Assembly (NCBI GenBank): GCA_963821735.1 | Contig: CAWGFK010000055.1 | Span: forward strand, 930,001-994,000 | Origin: Laspinema sp963821735 | GTDB taxonomy: Bacteria > Cyanobacteriota > Cyanobacteriia > Cyanobacteriales > Laspinemataceae | Direction of reading: 5' to 3' | Length of the DNA stretch: 64,000 nt | Position numbers and translations under genes: made by a program | Notes under the pieces: model-generated | The model's database searches: none | Told to the model about the DNA's origin: nothing | What the model saw: the letters and a program-made list of their open reading frames with translations, nothing else | Shown here: positions 27,707 to 38,533 of the stretch, in pieces | Layout of the letters: every line of letters begins with the position of its first letter | Numbering within the stretch: position 1 is the first letter of the stretch

Positions 27707-29262
27707 ACAGAATTTTCTCTGATGAGGATTTAAACTATGTGGAAAAAGCAGGCATTTTTGGCCCGGGATTTTCTCTAATGGAGATTTAAACCGGGGTCAA
27801 TTTGAGGGACTCTGAGGCGGGGGGTTGAGAGGGAGGAAGTCGGGAGGAAGTGGCGATCGCCTCGGGTTAAACATACCGAATATGGCTTCTGTGCTCCCGA
27901 CTACATCTCCCCCTACAACCCTTACTACAGAATGCGAGTATTTTTCTCAACGGTTAGACTGGGCGATTTTCGGGCAGTCGGAAATGGATAAAACCCTTTC
28001 TCCTTCGGGACTCAAACGGGAACTTGCTAAATTTTCCCCGATACCCGGAAAATAGGGAACCCATCCCCCAAGGGAGACGTCTCAATTTCGGAGTGACTAA
28101 AAATCCGACCTCAGACCTTCCTTTACTGATCGCCTTATTAAATGTACTTATTTCAAGTTAAAACTGAATCCTTGATTTCCCCCCTTATCGATTCCTGCCC
28201 TTCTCGGGAAAAAATCGGGTTTCCCTGCAATTATCACTTGATTTTAGGGACTTAAGTGAATTTCACTTATAAAAAATTCAAGGGATTCAATTCATTAGAG
28301 ATTCTCAAAAAATTAAGAGCGATTAAAGATGCCTCCTCCTTGTAATTTTCTGTGTTGTAGTCACTTTCTCTACATTCTTTAAAAAAATCCTTCCCCTGAC
28401 ATCCATTTGTCTATTAAGGTTCCCGATTTTATTTATTTTTTAATCGATTGATTTTTGACAAAGAATATTTTATAACTTGCGAGTTTTTACTGAAATCACC
28501 GAATCACTTAAAGGTAATAGTTTAGTTAGCAGATTAGCTTCATTAGACCTTGTGTAGGATTTGAAAAGTACCCCATTCCTGAAATCATCAAAGTTGGCAG
28601 GGACTCATTCCGAAGGCTGTACAGCGTCTAATTTTTTATAAATCATTAACTTTTCCCTGAAATAAAAACTGATTAGAATAACAAGCCGAACCTCTGTCCC
28701 AGGGCCGACTACAGACAAAGATATCGGTAAAATATCGCTTTAGTTTTCCTAAATAATGGGGCGACATTGCAATGAGCTTGTTAACGTTCAGTGAGGAGTT
28801 AAACCTAAAATAAAAAATAAAAAAATCCGCAAAAATACGGAAGGCGACTGACTCTACTTTTGGGTAAAGTGAAATAGATGTTCTAAAAGTTCTGAAGGGT
28901 TCCATGCTTTAAATTTAATTAGGAGGGCGCAGGCTCAAAAAATAAATTTAAACCATCGGAAACATTCTCGGAACAATCAAGTCTAACCACTTAACGGGAA
29001 CATTCTCTATTTGGCAAATGTCAAAGAGGGGAACAAGGAAAATCAAAATCTTGTCTTTCCTTGATGTACCGCATAATCAGTAGTAATTCAGGATACACCC
29101 GGGGTGTTTAGAAGTGGACATCATTATTAAATTACAAAATTCCCGAGTTCAAATTAAGGATGATGCTCAAGATGTCCTCAGACCATCTAAGCGAACAAAT
29201 AAACATTCTAAATCAGGGAATCCCTACCTATTATAGGGAGCATCTATAGCGAAATCAGTCCC
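27707..29262. other. 1.5-kb gene-free region upstream of the giant repeat gene
   Basis: No convincing gene. Short frames near 27825-28055 (plus) and 28636-28905 (minus) lack a ribosome site and family resemblance. The stretch 28100-28900 is markedly AT-rich compared with the rest of the window, with homopolymer runs such as TTTATTTATTTTTTAAT near 28427. The unusual length and base composition suggest either an extended regulatory region for the giant gene or remnants of decayed genes. No tRNA or CRISPR-like repeat was found. Confidence 0.5.
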
Positions 29263-29291
29263 GGAAACGGGAAACCCGGCTTTCCGTTTCC
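29263..29291 (+). promoter_or_regulatory. hairpin in the 5' leader of the giant repeat gene
   Basis: GGAAACGGGAAA / TTTCCGTTTCC form a strong stem about 50 bases before the chosen ATG at 29344. The ribosome site TGGAG lies at 29332-29336. The hairpin could modulate translation or stabilise the mRNA. That role is inferred from position only. Confidence 0.45.
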
Positions 29292-29343
29292 ACCGACGTA
29301 GTTCCCCGACCTTTTATTGACTCTCAAACACTGGAGCTCATTT

Positions 29344-32300
29344 ATGTTGACCCAAGAAGAATTGCTCGCCCAAATTAACGGCACCACCACTGAAGTAGAA
29401 GCCACAGCAACCGATGATGAAACCGTCGTGGTAACCCCTGCTGAAACCACCGAAGAAGTAGCGCCACCGGAAGAACCTGTGGAAACAACCACCACGGATA
29501 CCACGGCTGTAGAACCTGTAACGGAAGAAACGACTGCGGTTGTGGAAGAAAACACCGACGCCGAAGCCCCCGCAGAAGATGGCACCGTCACCGATGCGGA
29601 CCTGAGCACCACGACTTTTCTTGTAGGAGAGGCCCCCGCAGATGGCACCGTCAGCGATGCGGACCTGATCGCCACGACTTCTGTTGTGGAAGATGGCACT
29701 ACAGAAGATGGCACCGTCGCCGAAGGTGAAGAAGCGGTGGAAACCACTTCCGTCACCGAAGAGGGTGAAGCCACCGCCGAAGATGGCACCGTCGCCGAAG
29801 GTGAAGAAACGATGGAAACCACTTCCGTCACCGAAGAGGGTGAAGCCACCGCCGAAGATGGCACCGTCGCCGAAGGTGAAGAAATGATGGAAACCACTTC
29901 CGTCACCGAAGAGGGTGAAGCCACCGCCGAAGATGGCACCGTCGCCGAAGGTGAAGAAATGATGGAAACCACTGCCATGACGGAAGAAGAAATGGCAGAA
30001 GCCGAAGCCATCCAAGAGGTCGAAGAGTCCGGCTTATTTGATCAAGCCCACTATCTGGCCGAAAACCCAGATGTGCTAGAAGCGGTCATGCAGGGAGAAA
30101 CCACTGCGATTCGCCACTTCGTCCAATTTGGGATGAAAGAACTCCGCAGTTTCAACGCCTTTATCGACATCAAAGGCTACTTGGAAAATAACCCAGACGT
30201 TGAAGAAGCCGTCGAAGAGGGCGAAATCACCCCCTTTGGTCACTTTGTGCGCCACGGCCAGTTCGAGAAACGGGTGGCCCATGCCTTGTTCAAAGCCGAA
30301 GAATACGAAGCCTTCAATCCAGACGTTCAGCAAGCGGTTGCCGAAGGTAAAATCACCGCTTGGGGTCACTTCCTACAGTTTGGCTGGAAAGAAAATCGTC
30401 AATTTAGCTCCTTCTTCAATTCCGAATATTATCTCCAGCAAAATGCCGATGTTGCACAAGCTGTAGCCTCCGGTCAAATTACAGCCATTGAACACCTGTT
30501 TAAGTTTGGTCTGAAAGAGCAGCGCAAGATCCACCCCTTGATTGACCTCAAAGTTGTTGCCGAAGCCAACAGCGAGAACATTCAAAGCTTCTTCAACGTG
30601 AGCGAACTCTCCACCGTGAGTGGATTCCAGCTCATTTCTTACGCCATCAATGTCGCCTTCACCCAAGGATTCCAAACCTCTGAATCCTTCAGCTTCAGCA
30701 GCCTGGAATCTATCTTTGGGTCTCAGTTAACAAGCATTTTCCAGGTCAGCAGCTTCTCGGAAATCAGCATTGAGCAACTGTTTGCCTTCTTCGGTAGCGC
30801 CCAAGGGCAAGACCTGTTAGGCAGTGCCGGTGGCGATGACCTAGATGATGGCAGCGGCAGCAACCTCAGTGGCAGTGGCGATGACCTAGATGAGGGCAGC
30901 AGTGACCTCGACGGGGGTAGCGAAGACCTGGATGAAGAAGATGAGGGAGATGACGCCCAAGACGGTTCTGATCCTCAAATCGTCTTTGATAACCCGAACT
31001 TGGTCTCTTCGGGTAATAACCAGAATATCCCCCCCGACGAAACTCCGGAAGCTCCCACCGGCGAAACTCCGGAAGAACCCACTGGCGAAACTCCGGAAGA
31101 ACCCACTGGCGAAACTCCGGAAGAACCCACCAGTCCTGCTCCTGCTCCGACTGCGTTATTCAATGTTCAATACATTGTCAAGAACAACCTAGAGGCACTC
31201 CAAGCACAGTTTGCCAGCTTTGATTTCAACAATCTCACGGCAGAACAAGCCGAGCAAATCAAAGAATACGCGGCGGCAGAAGGATTGAATCCTTCCCCCT
31301 TCGTCAACTTGAGCTACTTCGAGTCTACGGTCAAGACCCAAGTTGAGACCAAACTGATAGAGCAAGGGATGACCGAGGAAGAAATCTCCACCCTCAGTTC
31401 AGAAGAGTTGCTCAAAAAAGCTCTGGAACTCGGATTTAGCCCCACTCCGTTAATCGATTTGTCCTACTTCCAGTCGGCCAACAGCACCGAACTGACGGAA
31501 CTGGCGACTAAACTCGGAGTCGATATCTCGACCTTCTCCAACGAAGAACTGTTTGAGTTCATCGTGCAAGAAGGTATCGAAGCCGGTTTAAATCCGTCTC
31601 CCTTCTTCAGTGTTGGCTACATCAAGCAACTCTACATCGAAAGCATTCGCGAGTTTTACAGCGTCGAAACTATCTCGGAACTGGAAACCCCTGAAGTTTT
31701 GGATCATGTCTTCAGTAGCGGTGAGTTTGTCCTGGATGTCAGCTACTATCGCGCCACCTATACCGCAGAACTCGATGCCTACGCCAAAGAGTTGTTGGGT
31801 GACGAAGCCGCTACCGGCGAAGACCTCAGCGAGGATCAGGTGAAAGCTTATGCCTTTGGCGAAGGGATGGAAGCCGGTTTACAGACTTCTCCATTCGATA
31901 TTGAAGGCTTCAGCGTACAATTTGAGGCCGAACTGAAGACCTTCTACAGTGTAGAGTCGGTTGAAACCCTCAGCCAGCATCAAATTTACAGCTTCATGGT
32001 CACCGAGGCGATCGCCCAAGGACTGGAAGTTAGCGAATTTATTGATGTCTCCTACTATCAAAGCACCTTCGAGGCGGCCCTCGTTGCCACCTTTGAACTC
32101 ACCTCGATTACTGAAATCACGGCTGAACAAGTGGTCAGCTTCATGTTCGGTGATGCTGCTCCCTTCGTCGATGCGGACTACTTCAAGCTGAAATACGGTG
32201 AAGAAGTCACCGCTGATGGCACCGCAGTTAAAGACTTGAGTGGTAAAGAACTCCAGTTCTACATCTTCAGCGAAGGCTGGGAAGCCGGATTCACCAGTCT

Positions 32301-34576
32301 GTCTGCCTTCAACCTAGAAGCGATTACCGCTGACGCCACGATTTCTAGCCAACTGGTGACCTTCTACGCTGCTGCCTCCATCGAAGAGGTTACTTCCTCC
32401 CAGATTGTCAGCTACATGACTGAGGAAGCCTGGAAAATCGGCATCGACCTGTCTGCGTTCGTTGCGGCAGAAGATATCGAAATTTATCGTGAGAAAAATG
32501 CTGCTCTCCTGGCGGAATTCTACGGAATTGAACTCATGGAAGTGGAAACCCTCAACAGCGAACTGGTCCTCGACTTCCAGTTTGGCTGTGCTACTGAGGT
32601 TGCTGACATCGAGTACATCCGCGCTACCTTGGGTGAAGAGATTCTGGCAGTGGTAAGCGCCGAAGATGCTACTATCACTGAAGTGAGCCAACTGACCAAG
32701 CTGCAAATCGTTGAGTACCTGTATGCACAGGAAAGCTTAGAAGAGGTCAAGCTATCCGCCTTTGATGTGGATGGATATGTAGCAGCCAATGGTGAGGCGA
32801 TCGCCGAAGCCTTGGGTATCGAAGTTGATGCTCTCAGCGAGATTGACACCAAGCAAATCGAGAAGTTCATGCTCAAAGAAGGCGTGGCCCTCGGTCTGAG
32901 CTTAGAAGGATTCGTGGAAACGGCATACATTCAAGAGGCTTATGGTCTGGCGATCGCCGAATCCCTGGAAATCACCCTAGAGGAAGTCGCCACTCTCGAC
33001 AGTGCCGCAGTCCTAGAATGGGTCAGCAGCGAATTCTCCGGACTCGATGTCAACTTCCTCGCCTACCAGTTCGAGCAACTGACTGAAGCTCAACAAACCG
33101 AACTGTTGACCGGCTTAGAAATCGAAGTCACCGAAGGCGCTTCCTTGAGCGTCGAACAAGTCCTCAAGATTGCCTACAGCGAAGAATTCAAGGCCGTCTT
33201 AGCGGTTGAAGAACTCAAACTCAGTGCGATCGACCTGAACGCCTATCTGACCGACAATAGTGAGGCATTAATAGCCTTCTACGGCGGCGAAAGCAGCCCC
33301 ATCAAAGTCAAGAGCGGGTCCTTCAAGCTCGGTAAGAGCGGCTCATTTGGCTCATCGAATTCCTTCAGTGGTTCCGCTAAATTCAAGAGCGGTTCGATGA
33401 AGCTCAAGAGTGGTTCTCTGAAACTCAGTGGAGCCCTCGACGAAGGTGGTGACTTCGATGTGAACACCCTGAGTGATAAGCAAATCATCAAGTTTGCTCT
33501 CACTGAAGGCGTGAAACAAGGAATCGACCTCACCCAGTATGTGGATGTTGATTACCTCAAGCAAGAGTTCACCGTTGACCTGGCGCGTCACTACAATATC
33601 GAAGTGAGCCACCGTTGTTGACCTCAAGCAAGAACTGGTTCTTGATTACCTCTATGGCGGTCTCTCTAGTGAGATTGACTTCGAGTTCGTCGGTACTCAG
33701 TATGCAGCGGAAATCAGCAGCCAGTTTGGAGTCACCGCTGAACAAATCACCGATGCTCAAATCCTAGAATATGCTTACAGCCAAGTGGCTTCCGGAGCAG
33801 ACTTCTCCTTAACGCCGGTTGATGTTGAAGGATTTGTAGAGGAATATGGGACTCAGCTCCTGGAAATCGCCGGTGCCTCCTCTACCTCGGGCGTCTTCAG
33901 CAAGTCGGATATCGTCTCCTTCATGTTCAACCAAGCGTCTGAACTGGGAATTGATGTCACCCCATTTGTAAACATGGATTACTATACCGAGAACCTCTCG
34001 GATAAAATCCTGGCGAACTACAGCCTCGAAAATGTCTTCAACATCAGTGGTGGACAAGTTTACGACTTCATGACGACTCAAGGTATCGCTGAAGGGTTAA
34101 ACACCTCTGCTGTGATTGACTTAGAGTGGTATAAGACCGAATATGCCACGGTGCTGGAAGAAAACAAAGCACAAATCGACGTCGATGGCAACGGCGAAAT
34201 CTCTAACAACGAACTCTTCGACTATGTGACGGGTGCGGGGTTAGAAAACGGTCAAGATCCATCGGAGTTGGTTGACTTCGAGTCTTATCTGGCGGAAGGA
34301 TCGGCCTCAGCAGAAGCTCTGCTGGCCTGGGCTGGCTCCACCTCCATTGAGCAAGTCAGCTACTCACAAACCCTAGAGTATATGTTCAGTGCCGGATTAG
34401 AAGCCGGACTCGCACCCTCTCCGGGTCTGGATGTGGATGCACTGAAAACTCAAAATGCTGAAGCTCTGACTAAGTTCTACAGCGCCAGCTCTATCACGGA
34501 AGTGACGAACGTTCAAGCGTTCAACTACGTCTACGGTTCCGGTTTCCAACAACCCGAAGAAACCACCGTGGTGTAA
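29344..34576 (+). pseudogene. giant acidic beaded-repeat protein, one frameshift near 33607
   Basis: The ATG at 29344 follows a good GGAG site. The first frame runs to 33621, then the same kind of repeat continues in the next frame from about 33608 to 34576; removing one base near 33605-33611 joins them into about 1,740 residues. Order: a Thr/Glu-rich acidic head; 75-bp repeats (29704-29990); four ~43-residue repeats with NPDV motifs (about 30025-30555), as in cyanobacterial surface proteins; an Asp/Gly/Ser stretch; TGETPEEP repeats; then about 14 repeats of roughly 65 residues with consensus EGxxxGLxxSxFxDxxYY....FYxxxSIEE. A Ser/Lys island is near 33290-33420. No signal peptide or enzyme motif is seen. 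I infer an extracellular or structural filament-like role. Confidence 0.7.
29704..29990 (+). repeat. 75-bp tandem coding repeat, about 3.8 copies
   Basis: Units begin at 29704, 29779, 29854 and 29929, each starting GAAGATGGCACCGTC, with almost identical sequence and only a few changes (GCGGTG, ACGATG, ATGATG at one place). They encode 25-residue units EDGTVAEGEE..ETTSVTEEGEATA. The near identity shows recent expansion, and copy number is likely to vary between isolates. Confidence 0.9.
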
Positions 34577-34594
34577 TGTGACTCACAAACAGGG

Positions 34595-34616
34595 CGGAGG
34601 CGATCGCCTCCGTCCC
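34595..34616 (+). terminator. HIP1-core hairpin after the giant repeat gene
   Basis: CGGAGGCGATCGCCTCCG, a perfect 18-base palindrome containing HIP1, lies 18 bases after the stop codon. It is followed by TCCCCCC rather than a T-run, so termination strength is uncertain. Confidence 0.5.
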
Positions 34617-34669
34617 CCCACGGAACAATTTGGGCTAATCTAAGCGACTCCAGCCCCGATTGACAACTA

Positions 34670-34714
34670 TAGCCACCCACTCGCTCAACATTGCTAGATG
34701 GGTGGCTATTTTTA
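34670..34714 (+). terminator. rho-independent terminator ahead of the kinase-GUN4 gene
   Basis: The arms TAGCCACCCA and TGGGTGGCTA flank a 19-base loop, and ATTTTTA follows directly. It should end the giant-gene transcript about 50 bases before the kinase start codon at 34764, implying that the kinase has its own promoter or depends on read-through. Confidence 0.75.
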
Positions 34715-34763
34715 TGGCGGTACAAGTACAATATCGGATACTAATAAAGAGCAACGAATTATT

Positions 34764-36080
34764 ATGGCTTGGCAACCTGGAGAACAATTACTCAATGGCA
34801 AGTACACTATCGAATCCCAACTCGGTCAAGGTGGGTTTGGGATTACCTATCTAGCTCGGAACGATCGCAATCAGCCTTTTGCAATTAAAACCTTGGGCCG
34901 AAAAGCTCGCTTTACTCAAGAACTCGCTAAATATAAGGCAGAATTTCTCAAGGAAGCGGACTGTTTGTCTCGCTGCATTCATCCCAGTATTGTGCGACTT
35001 GAAGAAGTCATTGATACGGACTCTTTGTGCTGTATCGTGCTAGAATACATTGATGGCACAACTTTGGCCCGCTTGGTTAAACAAAAAGGCCGGTTATCGG
35101 AACGGGAAGCCTTGTTTTATACCTATCAAATTGGGGATGCTCTGCGCCTGGTTCACGAACAAGGCTTTTTACACCGTGATGTTAAGCCGATGAACATTGT
35201 CTTACGTCAAGAACGCTCAGATGCGGTGTTGATTGACTTTGGATTAGCCCGGGAGTTTTCCCAGGATGGGGTAGACATTCATCCCAAACAAGGGTCTCGG
35301 GGATTTGCCCCCCTGGAACAGTATGATCTGCGAGCATTGCGCGGTGCTTATACGGATGTCTATGGATTAGCGGCTACTTTATATTCCCTGTTAACGGCTA
35401 AAGTTCCCCCATCGGCGAGTTCTCGCGATCGCAGTTGGGTGAAAACCCAAACCGACCCCTTACTCCCCCCAAAAACCCTCAATCAATCGGTGAGCGATCG
35501 CGTTAATACCGCAATCCTCAAGGGGTTGGCATTAGTCCCAGAAAATCGGCCCCAGTCCATCAAGGCTTGGTTAGAATTGCTCTCAGACGGACCCTCGGAT
35601 TTCTCCCCCCAACCCCCTGAGATGACACCAGCCATCCCGGAAATCGCCAGTTCTGTCTCAGCAGTCGGCATGGATTATACGACCCTAGAGAGCCTACTAG
35701 CTGCCGGTCAATGGCAGGAAGCCGATCGCGAAACCGAGGCCCTGATGCTGCGCGTGGCGGGTCGAGAGGCAGAAGGCCGCCTCAACATAGAAGATGTCAA
35801 ACATTTTCCCTGCCGAGACCTCCGCACCCTCGATCGCCTCTGGAGCGAATACAGCAATGGACATTTCGGCTTGAGCATCCAAAGACAGATGTGGAGCAAA
35901 AGCGCAGGAGACTATGAACAATTCAGCGATCGCCTCGGATGGCGACGAGATCACGAATGGCTCTCTTATGCCGATCTAACCTTTGATCTCACCGCACCCG
36001 TGGGACATCTCCCGAGTTGGGGACGGCGCGGTCGATTATGGTCATTTTTAGCCACTAGACTGAAAAAATGTAGCATCTAA
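34764..36080 (+). CDS. serine/threonine protein kinase fused to a GUN4 domain
   Basis: The start chosen is the ATG at 34764 (MAWQPGEQLLNGKYTIESQ); the in-frame upstream codons overlap the terminator. Residues 10-270 are a Hanks-type kinase with an intact site: GQGGFGITYLAR near 20, the ATP-binding lysine in FAIKTL near 41, HRDVKPMNIVL near 136 and DFGLARE near 158. An APLEQY-type activation segment and a short Pro-rich linker follow. Residues about 302-438 are a GUN4 domain: LLAAGQWQEADRETEALML, NIEDVKHFPCRDLRTLDRLW, FGLSIQRQMW and LTFDLTAPVGHLP. GUN4 binds porphyrins and activates Mg-chelatase, so the fusion may couple phosphorylation to tetrapyrrole levels. No transmembrane segment is visible. 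Confidence 0.92.
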   Translation: MAWQPGEQLLNGKYTIESQLGQGGFGITYLARNDRNQPFAIKTLGRKARFTQELAKYKAEFLKEADCLSRCIHPSIVRLEEVIDTDSLCCIVLEYIDGTTLARLVKQKGRLSEREALFYTYQIGDALRLVHEQGFLHRDVKPMNIVLRQERSDAVLIDFGLAREFSQDGVDIHPKQGSRGFAPLEQYDLRALRGAYTDVYGLAATLYSLLTAKVPPSASSRDRSWVKTQTDPLLPPKTLNQSVSDRVNTAILKGLALVPENRPQSIKAWLELLSDGPSDFSPQPPEMTPAIPEIASSVSAVGMDYTTLESLLAAGQWQEADRETEALMLRVAGREAEGRLNIEDVKHFPCRDLRTLDRLWSEYSNGHFGLSIQRQMWSKSAGDYEQFSDRLGWRRDHEWLSYADLTFDLTAPVGHLPSWGRRGRLWSFLATRLKKCSI

Positions 36081-36325
36081 GAGAAAAACTCAGCACAGGG
36101 TGTATCCTTCAAATCTCCCCTAATTCCTAGCAAATTGATTCCCCTAATTTCCACCAGGCGATCGCCGATTCCCAGACTGGGTTACTTACCCCTGACTCCT
36201 CTCCACTCCCCCCTACTCCAAAAGATCAACCCAGATCATGCCCAGGTTAGGTACAATTTTCTACAAAGCCCTTCTGGGCGATTCCAATCCTCCCTGGCAG
36301 TATCTTGCTCTGCTTTCTCAAAACC

Positions 36326-37709
36326 ATGAACCCCGAGCCAACCCCTAACTCATCCAACTCCAACCCTAGAGACAACTCCTCCTCAGCTAACCCTTCAGAG
36401 CGAGGAAACAATTCCGTTACTCCCGAACAACTGAGAGGGACCGTAGGGAATGCCACCCCAGAACGCGATCGCACTGCGAGGAACAACGGTGTCACCGCAG
36501 AACCCATAACCCCATCAGAGGCATTATCAGAGTTGGATGAATACCAACAGAACCTGGGGAGGACACAACTTTCGATGATCAGCTTACCCCCCCTGGAGGA
36601 CAACCCCAAATCTAGCCCTGGGGGAGTTTTAGTTTTAGCAGCGATCGCCATCATGGTCTTTGGTTTGGCGATCGATAATATCCTACTGGGGTTTGCCGGT
36701 GCCGTCGCCACCTTTGCGATTTCCCTGCGAATCATCTGGCCCAACTGGAGTCGGATTTGGATCCAGTTAGTCCCTAACCCTTGGCGGGCCGTTGTGATTG
36801 CGTTTGTGGGACTGCTGACGGGGATCATCGGCCTGCTGATGCTCAGTGGCTCCAATCAGGAACCAGGAAGCCGGAATATCCAGATTAACTGGGAGGCGAT
36901 CGGGGCGGTTGGGGAAATTGTCGGTGCGTTGGGTCAAATCTTGATTGCGATTATCGCCGTCTATGTGGCATGGCGACAGTATGTGATTTCCAAAGAACTG
37001 ACCATTCAGCAAAACCGGATTACCCAACAGCAAACCATTGATACCTTCTTTCAAGGGGTATCTGACTTAGCCTTAAATGCAGAAGGATTACTAGAAGACT
37101 GGCCTCAAGAACGGGCGATCGCCGAAGGAAGAACTGCCGCGATTCTCGCCAGTGTCGATAGTGAAGGGAAAGCCAAAATTATCCGATTTCTCTCCCAGTC
37201 TAGGCTCTTGACCCCTTTAATGCGCGATCGCCATCTCGGTCGTCCCATCCTCGATGGGGACGGAGGCTATGCAGAAGACCGGGTTGATGGGGTTCGCGTT
37301 ATCGCCTTGGGCGTCATGTTAGCCGGTTCTGACCTCTCCGGCACCGATCTGCGCTGGACTGAATTAAGCGAAGCCAATCTCGTTCGCGCCGATCTCCAAA
37401 ACTGCGATTTGGTCAAAGCCAATCTCTCTCGGGCTATTTTGTACGAAGCCAACCTTTCCGGTGCTCGACCTCAACTCGACTCGCTTGTTCTACGGACCTG
37501 TAGAAACCGCTTCCCCCCGCAGTCGGACTAAACGGCCCAATTATCAAACCGGGGAACATACCGGCGCAGTCATTGAGAATGCCAATTTCTCTAAAGTGGA
37601 GCGGATGTCTGAGACTCAACGTCATTATATCTGTGCCTGGGGCGGTTCCAAAACCCGAGCAACAGTCCCGGGAGGGTGCGAAGGTATTCCGAATCTCTTA
37701 GGCCGATAA
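36326..37709 (+). pseudogene. pentapeptide-repeat membrane protein, one frameshift
   Basis: The ATG at 36326 gives a Pro/Ser/Asn-rich cytoplasmic tail. Three hydrophobic segments follow (GGVLVLAAIAIMVFGLAI near 97, AVVIAFVGLLTGIIGLLML near 155, and VGEIVGALGQILIAIIAVYVAW near 200), then a helical linker and pentapeptide repeats (DLSGTDLRWTELSEANLVRADLQNCDLVKANL). One extra C near 37466 shifts the frame within ANLSGA; removing it continues ADLNSTRLFYGPVETA to the C-terminal CAWGGSKTRATVPGGCEGIP, an ending I recognise from other cyanobacterial pentapeptide proteins. The intact product would be about 460 residues, with its right-handed beta-helix on the cytoplasmic side. Function unknown. Confidence 0.85.
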
Positions 37710-37804
37710 GGCAACATCCGTTAATCTTGAGAATCAGCCCAGGCGATCGCATTTAAGGAATAAGTGCGCGATCGCCGTTTTCATGGTCCTCCCGCCTGCC
37801 TCAT

Positions 37805-38368
37805 TCAAAAATAATCCGAGGGCAAAATTCCCCGTTTTTTCCGCGCTTGCATCGCTTTTTCTAATAGGTCTAACAATCCCGGTGCTTCTTCTTGTAAGGT
37901 TAACAGCAGCCGTTCTCCAATATCTTCATCCCCCGGGTCTTTCCCAGTTTCCATGACGGTTTTAAGCCGTGGCATGGCAATATCATCTACAATTTGAATT
38001 AATCCACTCAAACACCGATTAAATTGTCTCTCAGTCAACTGGGAATCTTCTAAGGGAAATTCAATAATGGCTCGGATTTCTCCATCGGTCGGGTCATATT
38101 CCCATTGCAGCATTTTTGTTTCCCAGGAAATGCATAACATCGTCTGGAGAATTGACTCTTTGTAAGGATGATTGCTAATTCCTGATAAGACTTTCGGCGC
38201 AAACAACTTGAAAAATTCTCCATCTTCATCGAGTTGAATTACGATGGGGAAACTTTCCAGGTTTTCTGCTTGGACGCCGGTGATAATCCGATGATGTTCT
38301 GGATCAACCTCATATTGCCAAGCCCGGTTGTCAAGATAATCGGCGATTTGTTGGAGACTCGCGCCCAT
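37805..38368 (-). CDS. YbjN/CesT-like domain protein
   Basis: A 187-residue acidic protein resembling the YbjN / type III secretion chaperone-like fold common in cyanobacteria. It begins MGASLQQIADYLDNRAWQYEVDPEHHRIITG, then FPIVIQLDEDGEFFKLFAPKVL, and in the middle LCISWETKMLQWEYDPTDGEIRAIIEFPLED, the strand-turn-strand of that fold. The C-terminus is helical and ends with basic KKRGILPSDYF. In other bacteria such domains bind peptides or other proteins. No partner gene is adjacent. The family call rests on overall pattern, not a catalytic motif. Confidence 0.65.
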   Translation of the reverse strand: MGASLQQIADYLDNRAWQYEVDPEHHRIITGVQAENLESFPIVIQLDEDGEFFKLFAPKVLSGISNHPYKESILQTMLCISWETKMLQWEYDPTDGEIRAIIEFPLEDSQLTERQFNRCLSGLIQIVDDIAMPRLKTVMETGKDPGDEDIGERLLLTLQEEAPGLLDLLEKAMQARKKRGILPSDYF

Positions 38369-38533
38369 ATTAACTCCCTTTGATTGCAGATTGGAATGGT
38401 GACGTTTATCTATTTATCTATTCTATGAGCATCAAAAAAGACAAACCCGAGAGTGCCTCTTTTATCCTAACCGGAACTGGGGGATCATGAGTGGGCGATC
38501 GCGCCCCTGTCTGCGCTTCCGCTTACTCCCTGC

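Noticed and set aside
28636..28905. Minus-strand ORF of 89 residues
   Set aside because: It lies in AT-rich sequence without ribosome site or recognisable family; Phe/Ile-rich by composition.
29244..30015. Minus-strand ORFs of 225-255 residues rich in Ser/Val or Gly/Phe
   Set aside because: They are the reverse of the acidic repeats; the repeat period keeps every frame open.
29344..34576. Programmed ribosomal frameshift at 33607
   Set aside because: No slippery heptamer or downstream pseudoknot is evident, and the same type of one-base break is common throughout the window.
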